From Bacteroidales bacterium (GTDB lineage: Bacteria > Bacteroidota > Bacteroidia > Bacteroidales > UBA932): DNA of 64,000 nt. The stretch covers positions 1-64,000 of the forward strand of contig JAFWPA010000061.1 in NCBI GenBank assembly GCA_017509685.1, read 5' to 3'. The notes under the pieces were generated by a model. It worked only from the letters and a program-made list of their open reading frames with translations, searched no databases and was not told where the DNA came from. Positions 8,920 through 17,047 of the stretch are shown in pieces (within the stretch, counting starts at the first letter, position 1; every line of letters starts with the position of its first letter). Position numbers and translations under genes: made by a program.

Positions 8920-9513
8920 ATGGCAAAGCTACAAGTGAAAACCACCGTGAGCCCCCGCTGGGCCAAGTTCTGCGGCTGGGCGCTCAAGAAAATGGGTTGG
9001 GAAAGCGTAGGCGGTCCCATGAAAGAGTCCAAGGCCATCGTGCTGGGCGTTCCCCACACCACCGTGTGGGATTTTCTGGTAAGCTACCTCTTCTATACCC
9101 AGTTTGGCAAAGTGGCCCACATTATGGTGAAGAAAAGCTTCTTCGTATGGCCGCTGGGCCCCATCCTGCGTGCCTGCGGCGCCGTACCCACAGACCTCTC
9201 AAGCCCGGCTACCACCGTAAAGAGCGTCATTGACGTGATGGAAGGCGTGGACGAATTCCACCTGGCCCTGGCCCCGGAAGGCTCCCGCTCCCTGGTCAAG
9301 CGCTGGAAGAACGGCTATCACCTGATTGCCAAGGCAACCGGCGCCACCGTGTATCTGGGCTACTATGACTGGGGGCGCAAGAGAATCTCGGTAGGAGAAC
9401 CCTTCGAAATCACGGACAACGCCGCCGAAGACATGAAGCGGATCTACGACCATTATCGGCCCCTGGGCCTCCAGGGCTACCACAAAGATCAGTTCGCCGT
9501 CCCCGAATCCTAA
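8920..9513 (+). CDS. 1-acyl-glycerol-3-phosphate acyltransferase-like protein
   Basis: The 197-residue protein has the PlsC-type HX4D box as HTTVWD near residues 46-51 and the later EGSRS motif (APEGSRS near 122). This family moves an acyl group to a lysophospholipid or similar acceptor at the membrane. It is short and has no clear membrane anchor. The gene starts four bases after parE and lies ten bases before an acyl-CoA ligase, so a lipid-related pair is likely. The acceptor is unknown. Confidence 0.85.
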   Translation: MAKLQVKTTVSPRWAKFCGWALKKMGWESVGGPMKESKAIVLGVPHTTVWDFLVSYLFYTQFGKVAHIMVKKSFFVWPLGPILRACGAVPTDLSSPATTVKSVIDVMEGVDEFHLALAPEGSRSLVKRWKNGYHLIAKATGATVYLGYYDWGRKRISVGEPFEITDNAAEDMKRIYDHYRPLGLQGYHKDQFAVPES

Positions 9514-9523
9514 ACCCTTCTGA

Positions 9524-11227
9524 ATGGCAAAGAAAATCAAAAATCCCTATAGGGCCTGGCGCAAGTATCGCAAACGCGAACAGACCTGCACCACGCTGCA
9601 CAAAGTCTTCGACCACTCCACCAATACGTTTGCAAAACGCATTGCATACCAGTATGTGGACGGTGGTCAGCAATACACCTACGAAGAATTCCGCCGCAAG
9701 GTAAACCAGCTGTCCATGCGCATGACGCGCTTCGGCATCAAGCACGGAGACCGCGTGGCCATCTTCTCCCAGAACATGCCCAACTGGGTGGTCGCTTTCT
9801 TCAGCGCCACCGTGTTCGGCCGTGTGGCCGTGCCCGTGCTGCCCGACAGCAGCGAGCACGAGCTCACCAACATCCTCAATCACTCGGAGTCCAAAGTGCT
9901 GTTCATCTCCCAGCGCATGATGCCCAAGCTCAGCGACGAGTGCCGGCAGAAGCTCACCCTCATCGTGGACATCGAGACCTTCGAGTTCATCAAGAAGGAC
10001 AAGGAAGACTTCAAGTGCAACGGCTGGGTGAAAGACCCGCAGCCCGACGACCTGGCTTGCATCATCTACACTTCCGGCACCACCGGCAAGGCCAAAGGCG
10101 TGATGCTGAGCCACCGCAACATCTGCAGCAACCTGGCATCGGCCTTCAAGGCGCAGCCTGCCTTTCCCCGGGACCGCTTCCTTAGCATCCTGCCGGCCGC
10201 CCACGCCTACGAGATGAACGTTTCCACCATCTACTCGTTCTACGTGGGTGCCACCTGCTACACCCTGCAGAAACCGCCCACTCCCACCATCCTGCTCAAA
10301 GCGATGAAGGAGGTGAAGCCCACCATCGTGTGCTCTGTTCCGCTCATCATCGAGAAGGTGGTGCGCAACAGCGTCCTTCCCACCATCCAGAAGAGCCGCG
10401 TGCTCTCCTGGGCCGATAAGAGGATTCCGCACATCCTACGCCGCTTCATCGGCCACCGGATGGTGAAGACCTTCGGCGGCCAGCTCAAGTTCTTCGGCAT
10501 TGGCGGCGCCAAGCTGGATCCGGCCGTGGAACAGTTCCTGCGGGACTGCCACTTCCCCTACGCCGTGGGCTACGGCCTCACGGAGACCGCTCCCCTGGTG
10601 TGCAACCTGATGGTTCACAAGAGCAAGGGCGTCGGGTCCATCGGCCCGGCCTCCTACAAGGTGGAAATCCGCCTGGACAACGTGAATCCGAACAACGGAG
10701 AAGGAGAAATGGTAGTGCGCGGCGACAACGTGATGCTAGGTTACTACAAAGACCCCGAACGCACCCTGCAAGTGATGGACGACGAAGGCTGGTTCCACAC
10801 CAACGACGTAGCCACCATGGACGAAGACGGCTACTATTATATTAAAGGCCGCCTGAACAACACCATCCTGGGTCCTTCCGGAGAAAACATCTATCCGGAG
10901 GAAATCGAGCAGGTCATCAACAACATCGAAGGCGTGGAAGAATCGCTGGTGATGGAACGCGACGGCAAGCTGGTAGCCCTGGTGAAGTTCGACGACAACG
11001 CCATCGACTGGAACCAGACCACCGAGGACAAGTGGTTCGAAGAACTGGAAGCCCGCAAGAAGGCAGTAATGGACTGGGTGAACAAGACCGTAGGCAAGAA
11101 CTCCAAGATTAGCGAAGTAGAGGCCATGAAAGAGCCCTTCGAAAAGACGGCCACCCAGAAGATCCGCCGCTTCAAGTACAAGGACTCCCACGGCGACGAA
11201 CCCGAAAAGCCCACGCACGAAGAATAA
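9524..11227 (+). CDS. AMP-forming acyl-CoA/acyl-ACP synthetase
   Basis: This 567-residue ANL-superfamily enzyme has the P-loop YTSGTTGKAKGVMLSH near 181, the GYGLTETAPL motif near 348 and the GWFHTNDVATMDEDGYYYIKG region near 424. It activates a carboxylic acid with ATP and loads it on CoA or another thiol. The nearby acyltransferase suggests a fatty acid. The C-terminal lysine domain appears present (KTATQKIRRFKYK), so the enzyme looks complete. Chain-length specificity cannot be read from the sequence. Confidence 0.9.
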   Translation: MAKKIKNPYRAWRKYRKREQTCTTLHKVFDHSTNTFAKRIAYQYVDGGQQYTYEEFRRKVNQLSMRMTRFGIKHGDRVAIFSQNMPNWVVAFFSATVFGRVAVPVLPDSSEHELTNILNHSESKVLFISQRMMPKLSDECRQKLTLIVDIETFEFIKKDKEDFKCNGWVKDPQPDDLACIIYTSGTTGKAKGVMLSHRNICSNLASAFKAQPAFPRDRFLSILPAAHAYEMNVSTIYSFYVGATCYTLQKPPTPTILLKAMKEVKPTIVCSVPLIIEKVVRNSVLPTIQKSRVLSWADKRIPHILRRFIGHRMVKTFGGQLKFFGIGGAKLDPAVEQFLRDCHFPYAVGYGLTETAPLVCNLMVHKSKGVGSIGPASYKVEIRLDNVNPNNGEGEMVVRGDNVMLGYYKDPERTLQVMDDEGWFHTNDVATMDEDGYYYIKGRLNNTILGPSGENIYPEEIEQVINNIEGVEESLVMERDGKLVALVKFDDNAIDWNQTTEDKWFEELEARKKAVMDWVNKTVGKNSKISEVEAMKEPFEKTATQKIRRFKYKDSHGDEPEKPTHEE

Positions 11228-11247
11228 AACAAATAACCACATAAGAT

Positions 11248-12300
11248 ATGAAAGACCCCAAAGAAATTGCTCTCCAGTTTGACATCAAGGGCACCATCAA
11301 GGAAATCAAGCCCCTGGGCAACGGCCTTATCAACGACACCTTCCGCGTGAAAATGGACGGGCCGGAGGACTATGTGCTCCAGCGCATCAACAACGCCATT
11401 TTCAAGGATGTGGAACTGCTGCAGCACAACATCGACTGCGCCACGGCCCACATTCGCAAAAAAGGTGGCATGACCCTTACCTTCATCCCCTGCAACGCTA
11501 CGGGCAAGACCTACTGGACCGACGGAGAAACCTACTGGCGCGTAGCCGTGTTCATCCGGGACGCCTATACTTACGAAACCGTAAATCCGGAATACTCCTA
11601 CTATGCCGGCAAGGCCTTCGGCGCCTTTGAAGCTATGCTGGCCGATATCCCCGACACCCTGGGAGAGACCATCCCGGACTTCCACAACATGGAACTCCGT
11701 GCCCGCCAGCTGCACGAGGCCATTGAAAAGGACCCCGTGGGCCGTATGGCCGAACCCGAGGTACAGGCTATCTTGAAAGACCTGCTTTCCTACGAGGAGG
11801 AAATGTGCAAGGCCGAACGCATGTACCGCGAGGGCAAGCTGCCCAAGCGCATCTGCCACTGCGACACCAAGGTGAACAACATGATGTTCGATGCCAAGGG
11901 TAACATCCTCTGCGTCATCGACCTGGACACTCTGATGCCGTCCTTCGTGTTCTCCGACTTCGGTGATTTCCTGCGCACCGCCGCCAACACCGTGGCCGAG
12001 GACGATCCCGCCATCGACAAAGTGGACTTCAAGATGGATATCTTCGAGGCCTTCGCCAAGGGTTATCTGGAAGGCGCCACCTTCCTCACTCCGGTAGAAA
12101 AGGACAATCTGCCCTACGCCGCCTGCCTCTTCCCCTACATGCAGGCCGTCCGCTTCTTCACGGACTACATCAACGGAGACACTTATTACAAGATCAAGTA
12201 TCCGGAGCACAACCTGGTACGCACCCGCAACCAGGTAGCCCTCTTCCACGCCGCCATGAACAAAGTGCCGGCCATGGCCGAATTCATCCAGAAGCACTAG
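11248..12300 (+). CDS. Aminoglycoside-phosphotransferase-fold kinase, probable N-acetylhexosamine 1-kinase
   Basis: This 350-residue protein has an APH/choline-kinase fold: an N-lobe with NGLINDTF, the catalytic loop ICHCDTKVNNMMFD near 208 and the metal site CVIDLDTLMPS near 225. Close relatives in Bacteroidota include N-acetylhexosamine kinases of the lacto-N-biose/mucin sugar pathway. They have often been mislabelled as mucin-desulfating sulfatases. It probably phosphorylates a GlcNAc- or GalNAc-type sugar, but no other sugar-use gene is nearby. A bidirectional terminator follows. Confidence 0.8.
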   Translation: MKDPKEIALQFDIKGTIKEIKPLGNGLINDTFRVKMDGPEDYVLQRINNAIFKDVELLQHNIDCATAHIRKKGGMTLTFIPCNATGKTYWTDGETYWRVAVFIRDAYTYETVNPEYSYYAGKAFGAFEAMLADIPDTLGETIPDFHNMELRARQLHEAIEKDPVGRMAEPEVQAILKDLLSYEEEMCKAERMYREGKLPKRICHCDTKVNNMMFDAKGNILCVIDLDTLMPSFVFSDFGDFLRTAANTVAEDDPAIDKVDFKMDIFEAFAKGYLEGATFLTPVEKDNLPYAACLFPYMQAVRFFTDYINGDTYYKIKYPEHNLVRTRNQVALFHAAMNKVPAMAEFIQKH

Positions 12301-12311
12301 CGAAGAAAAAT

Positions 12312-12345
12312 AAAAAGAGCCCACCGTATTGGCGGGCTCTTTTAA
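12312..12345. terminator. Bidirectional terminator between the kinase gene and rplI
   Basis: AAAAAGAGCCCACC pairs with GGCGGGCTCTTTT around GTATT with one mismatch. It serves the plus-strand kinase and, in reverse, the rpsF-rpsR-rplI operon. Confidence 0.88.
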
Positions 12346-12362
12346 GTTTTCGGTCTTAGATT

Positions 12363-12809
12363 TTACTCTGCAACCACATTGAATTTGAAGGTGGCCTTGA
12401 TGGCTTTGTAGAGCTTCACGGAAGCTTCGTACTCACCTACTTCCTTCACCTCACCGGCGAGGATGGTAATGTCCTTCTTGTCAATGTTCAGACCCTTGGC
12501 GTTGAGAGCCTCGGCCAGGTCCATGGTGGTGACGCTGCCGTAGAGCTTACCGCTCTCGGAAACCTTCACCTTCACTTCCACGGTCTGGGCGCTGATGGTA
12601 GCGGCAAGAGCCTCGGCATCGGCAACCAGCTTGGCCTCTTTGTGGGCGCGCTGCTTCAGGGTCTCAGCGTGCTGCTTCTTCACGGACTCGGTGGCCACGA
12701 TGGCAAAGCCCTGGGGCACCAGATAGTTCATGGCATAACCGGCCTTCACTTTGACAATTTCACCGGCGTAACCCAGATTGGTTACATCTTTCTTAAGCAA
12801 AATTTCCAT
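12363..12809 (-). CDS. rplI: 50S ribosomal protein L9
   Basis: At 148 residues this is a full-length L9. The N-terminal domain has MEILLKKDVTNLG and GYAMNYLVPQGFA, followed by a long connecting helix and the C-terminal domain with GKLYGSVTTMDLAEAL. It binds 23S rRNA at the base of the L1 stalk. It is the last gene of the rpsF-rpsR-rplI operon, eight bases after rpsR. Confidence 0.98.
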   Translation of the reverse strand: MEILLKKDVTNLGYAGEIVKVKAGYAMNYLVPQGFAIVATESVKKQHAETLKQRAHKEAKLVADAEALAATISAQTVEVKVKVSESGKLYGSVTTMDLAEALNAKGLNIDKKDITILAGEVKEVGEYEASVKLYKAIKATFKFNVVAE

Positions 12810-12817
12810 AAGGCAGA

Positions 12818-13087
12818 TTATTTAAGGAGGTCAGTGACATACGGGAGCAAGGCGATGGAGCGGGCGCGCTTGATGGCCTTGGCAACTTTACGCTGGAACT
12901 TGAGGGAAGTACCGGTGATGCGACGGGGAAGAATCTTACCCTGCTCGTTCAGGAACTTCTTGAGGAACTCAGGATCCTTGTAATCTACATACTTGATACC
13001 GGCCTTCTTGAAGCGGCAGTATTTCTTCTTGCGAACCTCTACGGTCGGGGGGTTCAGATAGCGGATTTCTTTATTTTCGTTTGCCAT
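12818..13087 (-). CDS. rpsR: 30S ribosomal protein S18
   Basis: The 89-residue product matches S18 throughout, with [18 protein letters not shown], the [22 protein letters not shown] core and the LLPYVTD end. It binds 16S rRNA as a pair with S6, whose gene lies 17 bases upstream in the same operon. No zinc-binding cysteine set is present; only one cysteine is seen. Confidence 0.98.
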   Translation of the reverse strand: MANENKEIRYLNPPTVEVRKKKYCRFKKAGIKYVDYKDPEFLKKFLNEQGKILPRRITGTSLKFQRKVAKAIKRARSIALLPYVTDLLK

Positions 13088-13104
13088 AATTGTGTCCTCC
13101 TAAA

Positions 13105-13476
13105 TTATTCAGCAACGGGAGCTTCGGCGGCGGGAGCAGCCTTGGCAGCCTTGTTAGCGCGACGTTTTTCGGCGTAAGCGACGGCATCCTTGTCGAGGGC
13201 GACAGTGAGGAAGCGGATGATACGCTCGTCACGGTGATACTGGGTTTCGAGGGTGGCAACGAACTGAGAATCGGCCTTGAACTCGATCAGGTAATAAAAA
13301 CCTGTGGTCTTGTGCTGGATGGGGTAAGCGAGCTGACGCAGGCCCCAGTCCTCTTGGTACACAACCTCCCCACCGTTGTCGGTGATGAGCTTGACGTACT
13401 TGGCAACCGCTTCCTTCATCTGGGTCTCAGACAAAACGGGAGTTGCAATGAAAACGGTTTCGTACTGGTTAACCAT
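13105..13476 (-). CDS. rpsF: 30S ribosomal protein S6
   Basis: This 123-residue protein has the S6 fold: YETVFIATPVLSETQ, then GGEVVYQEDWGLRQLAYPIQ, then GFYYLIEFKADSQFVATLE, then RFLTVALD. A C-terminal tail rich in Ala and Lys follows. It is first in the operon rpsF-rpsR-rplI, behind a clear promoter with a leader of about 65 bases. In other bacteria the S6:S18 complex can repress this operon by binding the leader. A small hairpin is present here but the known CCG bulge is not obvious. Confidence 0.98.
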   Translation of the reverse strand: MVNQYETVFIATPVLSETQMKEAVAKYVKLITDNGGEVVYQEDWGLRQLAYPIQHKTTGFYYLIEFKADSQFVATLETQYHRDERIIRFLTVALDKDAVAYAEKRRANKAAKAAPAAEAPVAE

Positions 13477-13545
13477 TGTTTGTTAATTAATTGTTAATAA
13501 ATGCTTTACACCTTCTTGAGACCAGTGGTAGCTCAAAAAGGACTG

Positions 13546-13577
13546 CAAATATAGGGCTTTTTTCCGGGAAAAACAAA
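13546..13577 (-). promoter_or_regulatory. Promoter of the rpsF-rpsR-rplI operon
   Basis: On the minus strand TTTG (13574-13577), a 20-bp spacer and TATATTTG (13546-13553) match the Bacteroidota consensus in full. The start codon at 13476 leaves a leader of roughly 65 bases. Confidence 0.85.
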
Positions 13578-13594
13578 TTTTTCGGGCGCAGGAA

Positions 13595-14521
13595 TTACCG
13601 TTTTTTCCAGCGCTTGTGGGTCCAGAGGTAGTTCCAGGGCTGGAACTCCAGGTCTTCCTGCAGAAGACGGAAGTAGCGCTGCATCAGATCCAGGGGATCT
13701 TCCCCGGCGGCGTGGTCGCAGATGGGGACGATGGTCATGGTATAGCCGCCGTCCTCACGGCAGCGGTAGCGCAGGAAGGCTACGGCCATATCCAGCTTGC
13801 AGGCCAGGGCGGTAGCGCCGGTCATGGTCTCGGTGGTCTGGTGCATGAAGTCCACCACGGGATGCGTGCCGTAGGAATAGGGGAACTGGTCCGTGATGAA
13901 AGAATAACCGAATTTGACGTCCCGCTTGCCCAGGGCGAAGCGAAGGACCTGGTTGGTCTCTACATAGCCGTCGAAGCCCTGGTCCCGGACGGGAGCAGTG
14001 CGGTTATCAGCCATGACGCGGTCCCAGAGGGGGCTGGCCAGTTCATTGTAGGTGACGGCGAAGGCCTCCGGGGTAATGTCAATGGGTTCCCCGTAACTGT
14101 AGTTCTTGATGCCGCCGATGAGCTCCCAGTTGCCGGTGTGCGCCTGCAGGATCATAATCTGCCGGGCGCCGGCGTACAGGCGGTTCAGTTCTTCGGGGTT
14201 AGTGAGTTCCACAATGCGGCTGTCATGTAAACGCTTACGGCCTTTTTCCCCGCGGCAGGCGCCGAACCAGAGCATTTCCGTGAGGGTGGTGCCGAAGTGG
14301 CGGTAGAACTGCCGGGAGATCTGTTTGAGTTCCCCGTACTGCTTGTCCGGGAAGCTGCGGGCCAGGTTGGTCATCACTACGTCGTTGCGGTAATGCAGGA
14401 AACCGCCCACGAAGCCGCCCAGCCGTCGGCCCCACCAGCGGTGCCAGCCCAGCGGGAGACGACCCAGGAGGCGGAGGAATCCCTCCACCAGCCATACGCC
14501 GAATGACCTCTTCTGTTGCAT
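13595..14521 (-). CDS. LpxL/HtrB-family lipid A acyltransferase
   Basis: The 308-residue protein has an N-terminal hydrophobic/basic segment and the HX4E acyltransferase motif as HTGNWE near residue 135. The family adds secondary acyl chains to lipid A at the inner membrane. Two ATGs are close (14527 and 14521). A TAACTTTG element ends at 14531, so transcription should start near 14525, which favours 14521 with almost no leader. The gene is divergent from the DUF4831 gene, whose promoter overlaps its start. Acyl donor and position cannot be told. Confidence 0.88.
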   Translation of the reverse strand: MQQKRSFGVWLVEGFLRLLGRLPLGWHRWWGRRLGGFVGGFLHYRNDVVMTNLARSFPDKQYGELKQISRQFYRHFGTTLTEMLWFGACRGEKGRKRLHDSRIVELTNPEELNRLYAGARQIMILQAHTGNWELIGGIKNYSYGEPIDITPEAFAVTYNELASPLWDRVMADNRTAPVRDQGFDGYVETNQVLRFALGKRDVKFGYSFITDQFPYSYGTHPVVDFMHQTTETMTGATALACKLDMAVAFLRYRCREDGGYTMTIVPICDHAAGEDPLDLMQRYFRLLQEDLEFQPWNYLWTHKRWKKR

Positions 14522-14526
14522 AACCA

Positions 14527-14558
14527 TTTGCAAAGTTAGTCCTTTTTTCTTATATTTG
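14527..14558 (+). promoter_or_regulatory. Promoter of the DUF4831 gene, likely leaderless; overlaps a divergent promoter
   Basis: TTTG (14527-14530), a 20-bp spacer and TATATTTG (14551-14558) match the consensus. Only six bases lie between the -7 element and the ATG at 14565. On the other strand TAACTTTG (14531-14538) begins three bases from the first ATG of the LpxL-type gene, so the two promoters occupy the same 35 bp. Confidence 0.8.
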
Positions 14559-14564
14559 TGAAAT

Positions 14565-15557
14565 ATGAGAAAGATTTGGATTACCCTGTTCCTGGCGCTG
14601 GGCTGCGGATTATCGGCCCGGGCGCAGGAAGTCACTTATGCTCTGCCGCAAACCACGCTCACCGTGAAGGTGGAAGTGGAGCAGGAAAGTTTCATCGCCG
14701 GTCCTTACGCCGCCTACGCCAAGAAGTTACTGAACCTGGACGTGCGGGAAAAGGATGGCCAAAGTTGCACCGTCACCGCCCTGGAACTCATCCCCGGGGT
14801 AGAAGCAGACCCTAACGCCCTGTTCACCTGCGACGCAGACAACGCTAATCTCCTGGCCCTCAGCGCCCAGGGGCTGGTAGCCCTGCAGGACCGGGCCGAT
14901 GCCTCCACCCTCTCCTGGCGCTTCCTTCCGCCCGCAGGCAACGGCTTCACCGGCACCATCACCAACCCCGACAAGGAGGAAACCCGCATCTCCTACAAGA
15001 CCGTCCAGACCGAAGAAGGCGTGATCCAGGTCCCCGTGGAGCATAAGGTGAAACAGGCCAAGAACGCGGAGGACAAGGCCGCCGAGGCCGCCGAAATGGT
15101 GCTCCAGGTGCGCAAGGACCGCCTGAACATTGTATCCGGAGACACGGACGCCAACTATGCCGGCGAGGCCATGAGCGCCGCCCTCCGGGAACTGGACCGC
15201 ATAGAGGAAGAATACCTGGCCCTGTTCTGCGGCCGCAGCGTCAAGCATACCAACGTTTTCTACTTTGACGTGATTCCGGACCCCGACCTGCACGTGCAGC
15301 GCTACCTGGCCTTCCGTCTCACGGACAACGGCCCCGTACCCGACGGCGTGAAGGGCGTTCCCTATTACGTGGAGCTGGAGCCCCAGCCCATGAACTTCCC
15401 CGAAGACAACCGTCCCAAGGGCAAGCCCACGGTCATCCGCTACCGCATCCCCGTCGTCTGCAACGTGCATCTCACCCGGGACGGCCAGCGCCTGCTCAAC
15501 GCCCGCGTACCCGTGTTCCAGCTGGGTATGGAAGCCATCCTTTCACAGTACAAATAA
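14565..15557 (+). CDS. DUF4831 family exported protein
   Basis: The 330-residue protein has a signal peptide (MRKIWITLFLALGCGLSARA) followed by YALPQTTLTVKVEVEQESF and GPYAAYAKKLLNLD, which I recognise as the DUF4831 start. Its function is unknown. It is largely confined to Bacteroidota and probably periplasmic or surface-located. It is followed after 12 bases by pepD. The start is fixed by the promoter six bases upstream. Confidence 0.8.
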   Translation: MRKIWITLFLALGCGLSARAQEVTYALPQTTLTVKVEVEQESFIAGPYAAYAKKLLNLDVREKDGQSCTVTALELIPGVEADPNALFTCDADNANLLALSAQGLVALQDRADASTLSWRFLPPAGNGFTGTITNPDKEETRISYKTVQTEEGVIQVPVEHKVKQAKNAEDKAAEAAEMVLQVRKDRLNIVSGDTDANYAGEAMSAALRELDRIEEEYLALFCGRSVKHTNVFYFDVIPDPDLHVQRYLAFRLTDNGPVPDGVKGVPYYVELEPQPMNFPEDNRPKGKPTVIRYRIPVVCNVHLTRDGQRLLNARVPVFQLGMEAILSQYK

Positions 15558-15569
15558 CCACTAATACAT

Positions 15570-17036
15570 ATGAATATCCAAGATTTAGATCCCAAGGTGG
15601 TCTGGAAGAATTTCCACGCACTCACCCTGCTACCCCGTCCCTCTTACCATGAGGAAAAAGTAGTTGAACACCTTTACAACTGGGGCTTGGCCCATGGCTT
15701 TGAAACCATCAAGGACGGCGACGGTTCCATCGCCAACGTCATCATCCGCGTCCCCGCCACGCCCGGCTGCGAGCATATGAAGGGCGTCATCCTGCAGGGC
15801 CATATGGACATGGTACCGCAGAAGACTTCCGACAGCGCCCACAACTTCCTCACGGACCCCATCAAGGCCTATGTAGACGGTGAATGGGTCACCGCCGACC
15901 GCACCACCCTGGGCGCCGACAACGGAATCGGCCTGTCGCTGGCGATGGCCGCCGCCGAGGATCCTTCCGTAAAGCACGGTCCCCTGGAAATACTGGCCAC
16001 CTACACCGAGGAAACCGGAATGGACGGCGCCAACGCCCTCAAGCCCGGCCTCCTCAAGGGAGACATCCTCCTGAACCTGGACTCCGAGGAAGAAGGCGAA
16101 CTGTGCGTGGGTTGCGCCGGCGGCCTGGACGCCATAGCCAGCTTCAAATACCTGAAATACAAGACGCCCCTGGGCTATAAGGGACTCAAAGTCACCGTAA
16201 AGGGCCTGCAGGGCGGTCACTCCGGCATGGATATCTCCCTGTACCGCGCCAACGCCAACAAGGTAGTGGCCCGCATGCTCCTCCCCGTGATGGAGATGCT
16301 GGGCGTAAAGGTGGTCAGCTTCACCGGCGGCAGCCTTCGCAACGCTATCCCCTTCGAGGCCGAAGCCGAACTGGTGCTCCCGCAGGAGAACGTGGAAGCC
16401 GTGGTGAAATGTCTGGAGAACGCTTTCGCCGAAATCAAGGCCGAATTCGCCGAGTCCGACCCTTCCGCCGCCCTCTATATTGACAAGGTGCCCGCCGCAG
16501 CCAAGTTCATCCAGAACAGCGTGATGCTGCGCGCCGTCAAGGCCATGCTGGTGTGCCCGTCCGGCGTCATCCGCATGAGCCGCACCATGGAAGGCCTCAC
16601 GGAGACCTCCATCAACATGGCTATCGTGCGAACGGAAAAAGGCAAGATCACCATCAGCAGCCTCATGCGCAGCGCCGTGGACACCGCCAAGGCCGCCCTG
16701 GCCCAGCGCGTCCGCTGCGTCTTCGAACTGGCCGGAGCAGACCAAGTGGCCTTCAAGGGCGGTTACTCCGGCTGGACGCCCAAGTTGGACACCCCCGCCA
16801 ACAAGGTAATGATGGAACAGTTCCAGAAAGTCTATGGCAAGCCCATGAAGATCATGGCCACCCACGGCGGCCTGGAATGCGCCATCATGGGTGCCAAGTA
16901 TCCCAACTGGGAGATGGTCTCTATCGGCCCCACCATCAAGTATCCCCACAGCCCCGACGAAAAGGTGAACATCGCCGCAGTCGCCCGCACCTGGGAGTAC
17001 CTCAAAGCCGTATTAGCCAATATTCCTGTCAAATAA
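15570..17036 (+). CDS. pepD: Cytosolic non-specific dipeptidase (aminoacyl-histidine dipeptidase, M20)
   Basis: This 488-residue M20 peptidase shows the di-zinc site in order: QGHMDMVPQK near 78, GADNGIGL near 116, the catalytic pair in YTEETGMDGA near 145 and DSEEEGELCVGCAGG near 172. It hydrolyses dipeptides in the cytoplasm. The next gene, 11 bases on, encodes a peptide transporter, giving an uptake-and-cleavage pair. Length and motifs are normal for PepD of Bacteroidota. Confidence 0.95.
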   Translation: MNIQDLDPKVVWKNFHALTLLPRPSYHEEKVVEHLYNWGLAHGFETIKDGDGSIANVIIRVPATPGCEHMKGVILQGHMDMVPQKTSDSAHNFLTDPIKAYVDGEWVTADRTTLGADNGIGLSLAMAAAEDPSVKHGPLEILATYTEETGMDGANALKPGLLKGDILLNLDSEEEGELCVGCAGGLDAIASFKYLKYKTPLGYKGLKVTVKGLQGGHSGMDISLYRANANKVVARMLLPVMEMLGVKVVSFTGGSLRNAIPFEAEAELVLPQENVEAVVKCLENAFAEIKAEFAESDPSAALYIDKVPAAAKFIQNSVMLRAVKAMLVCPSGVIRMSRTMEGLTETSINMAIVRTEKGKITISSLMRSAVDTAKAALAQRVRCVFELAGADQVAFKGGYSGWTPKLDTPANKVMMEQFQKVYGKPMKIMATHGGLECAIMGAKYPNWEMVSIGPTIKYPHSPDEKVNIAAVARTWEYLKAVLANIPVK

Positions 17037-17047
17037 AGTAATAATAT

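Noticed and set aside
6960..9062. 700-codon open frame on the minus strand over parE
   Set aside because: It covers a terminator, a promoter and a well-conserved topoisomerase gene on the other strand; its translation matches no family I know.
13477..13545. S6:S18-binding leader motif upstream of rpsF
   Set aside because: A small hairpin with TGAG/CTCA arms is visible, but the CCG bulge of the described motif is not evident. A covariance-model search would be needed.
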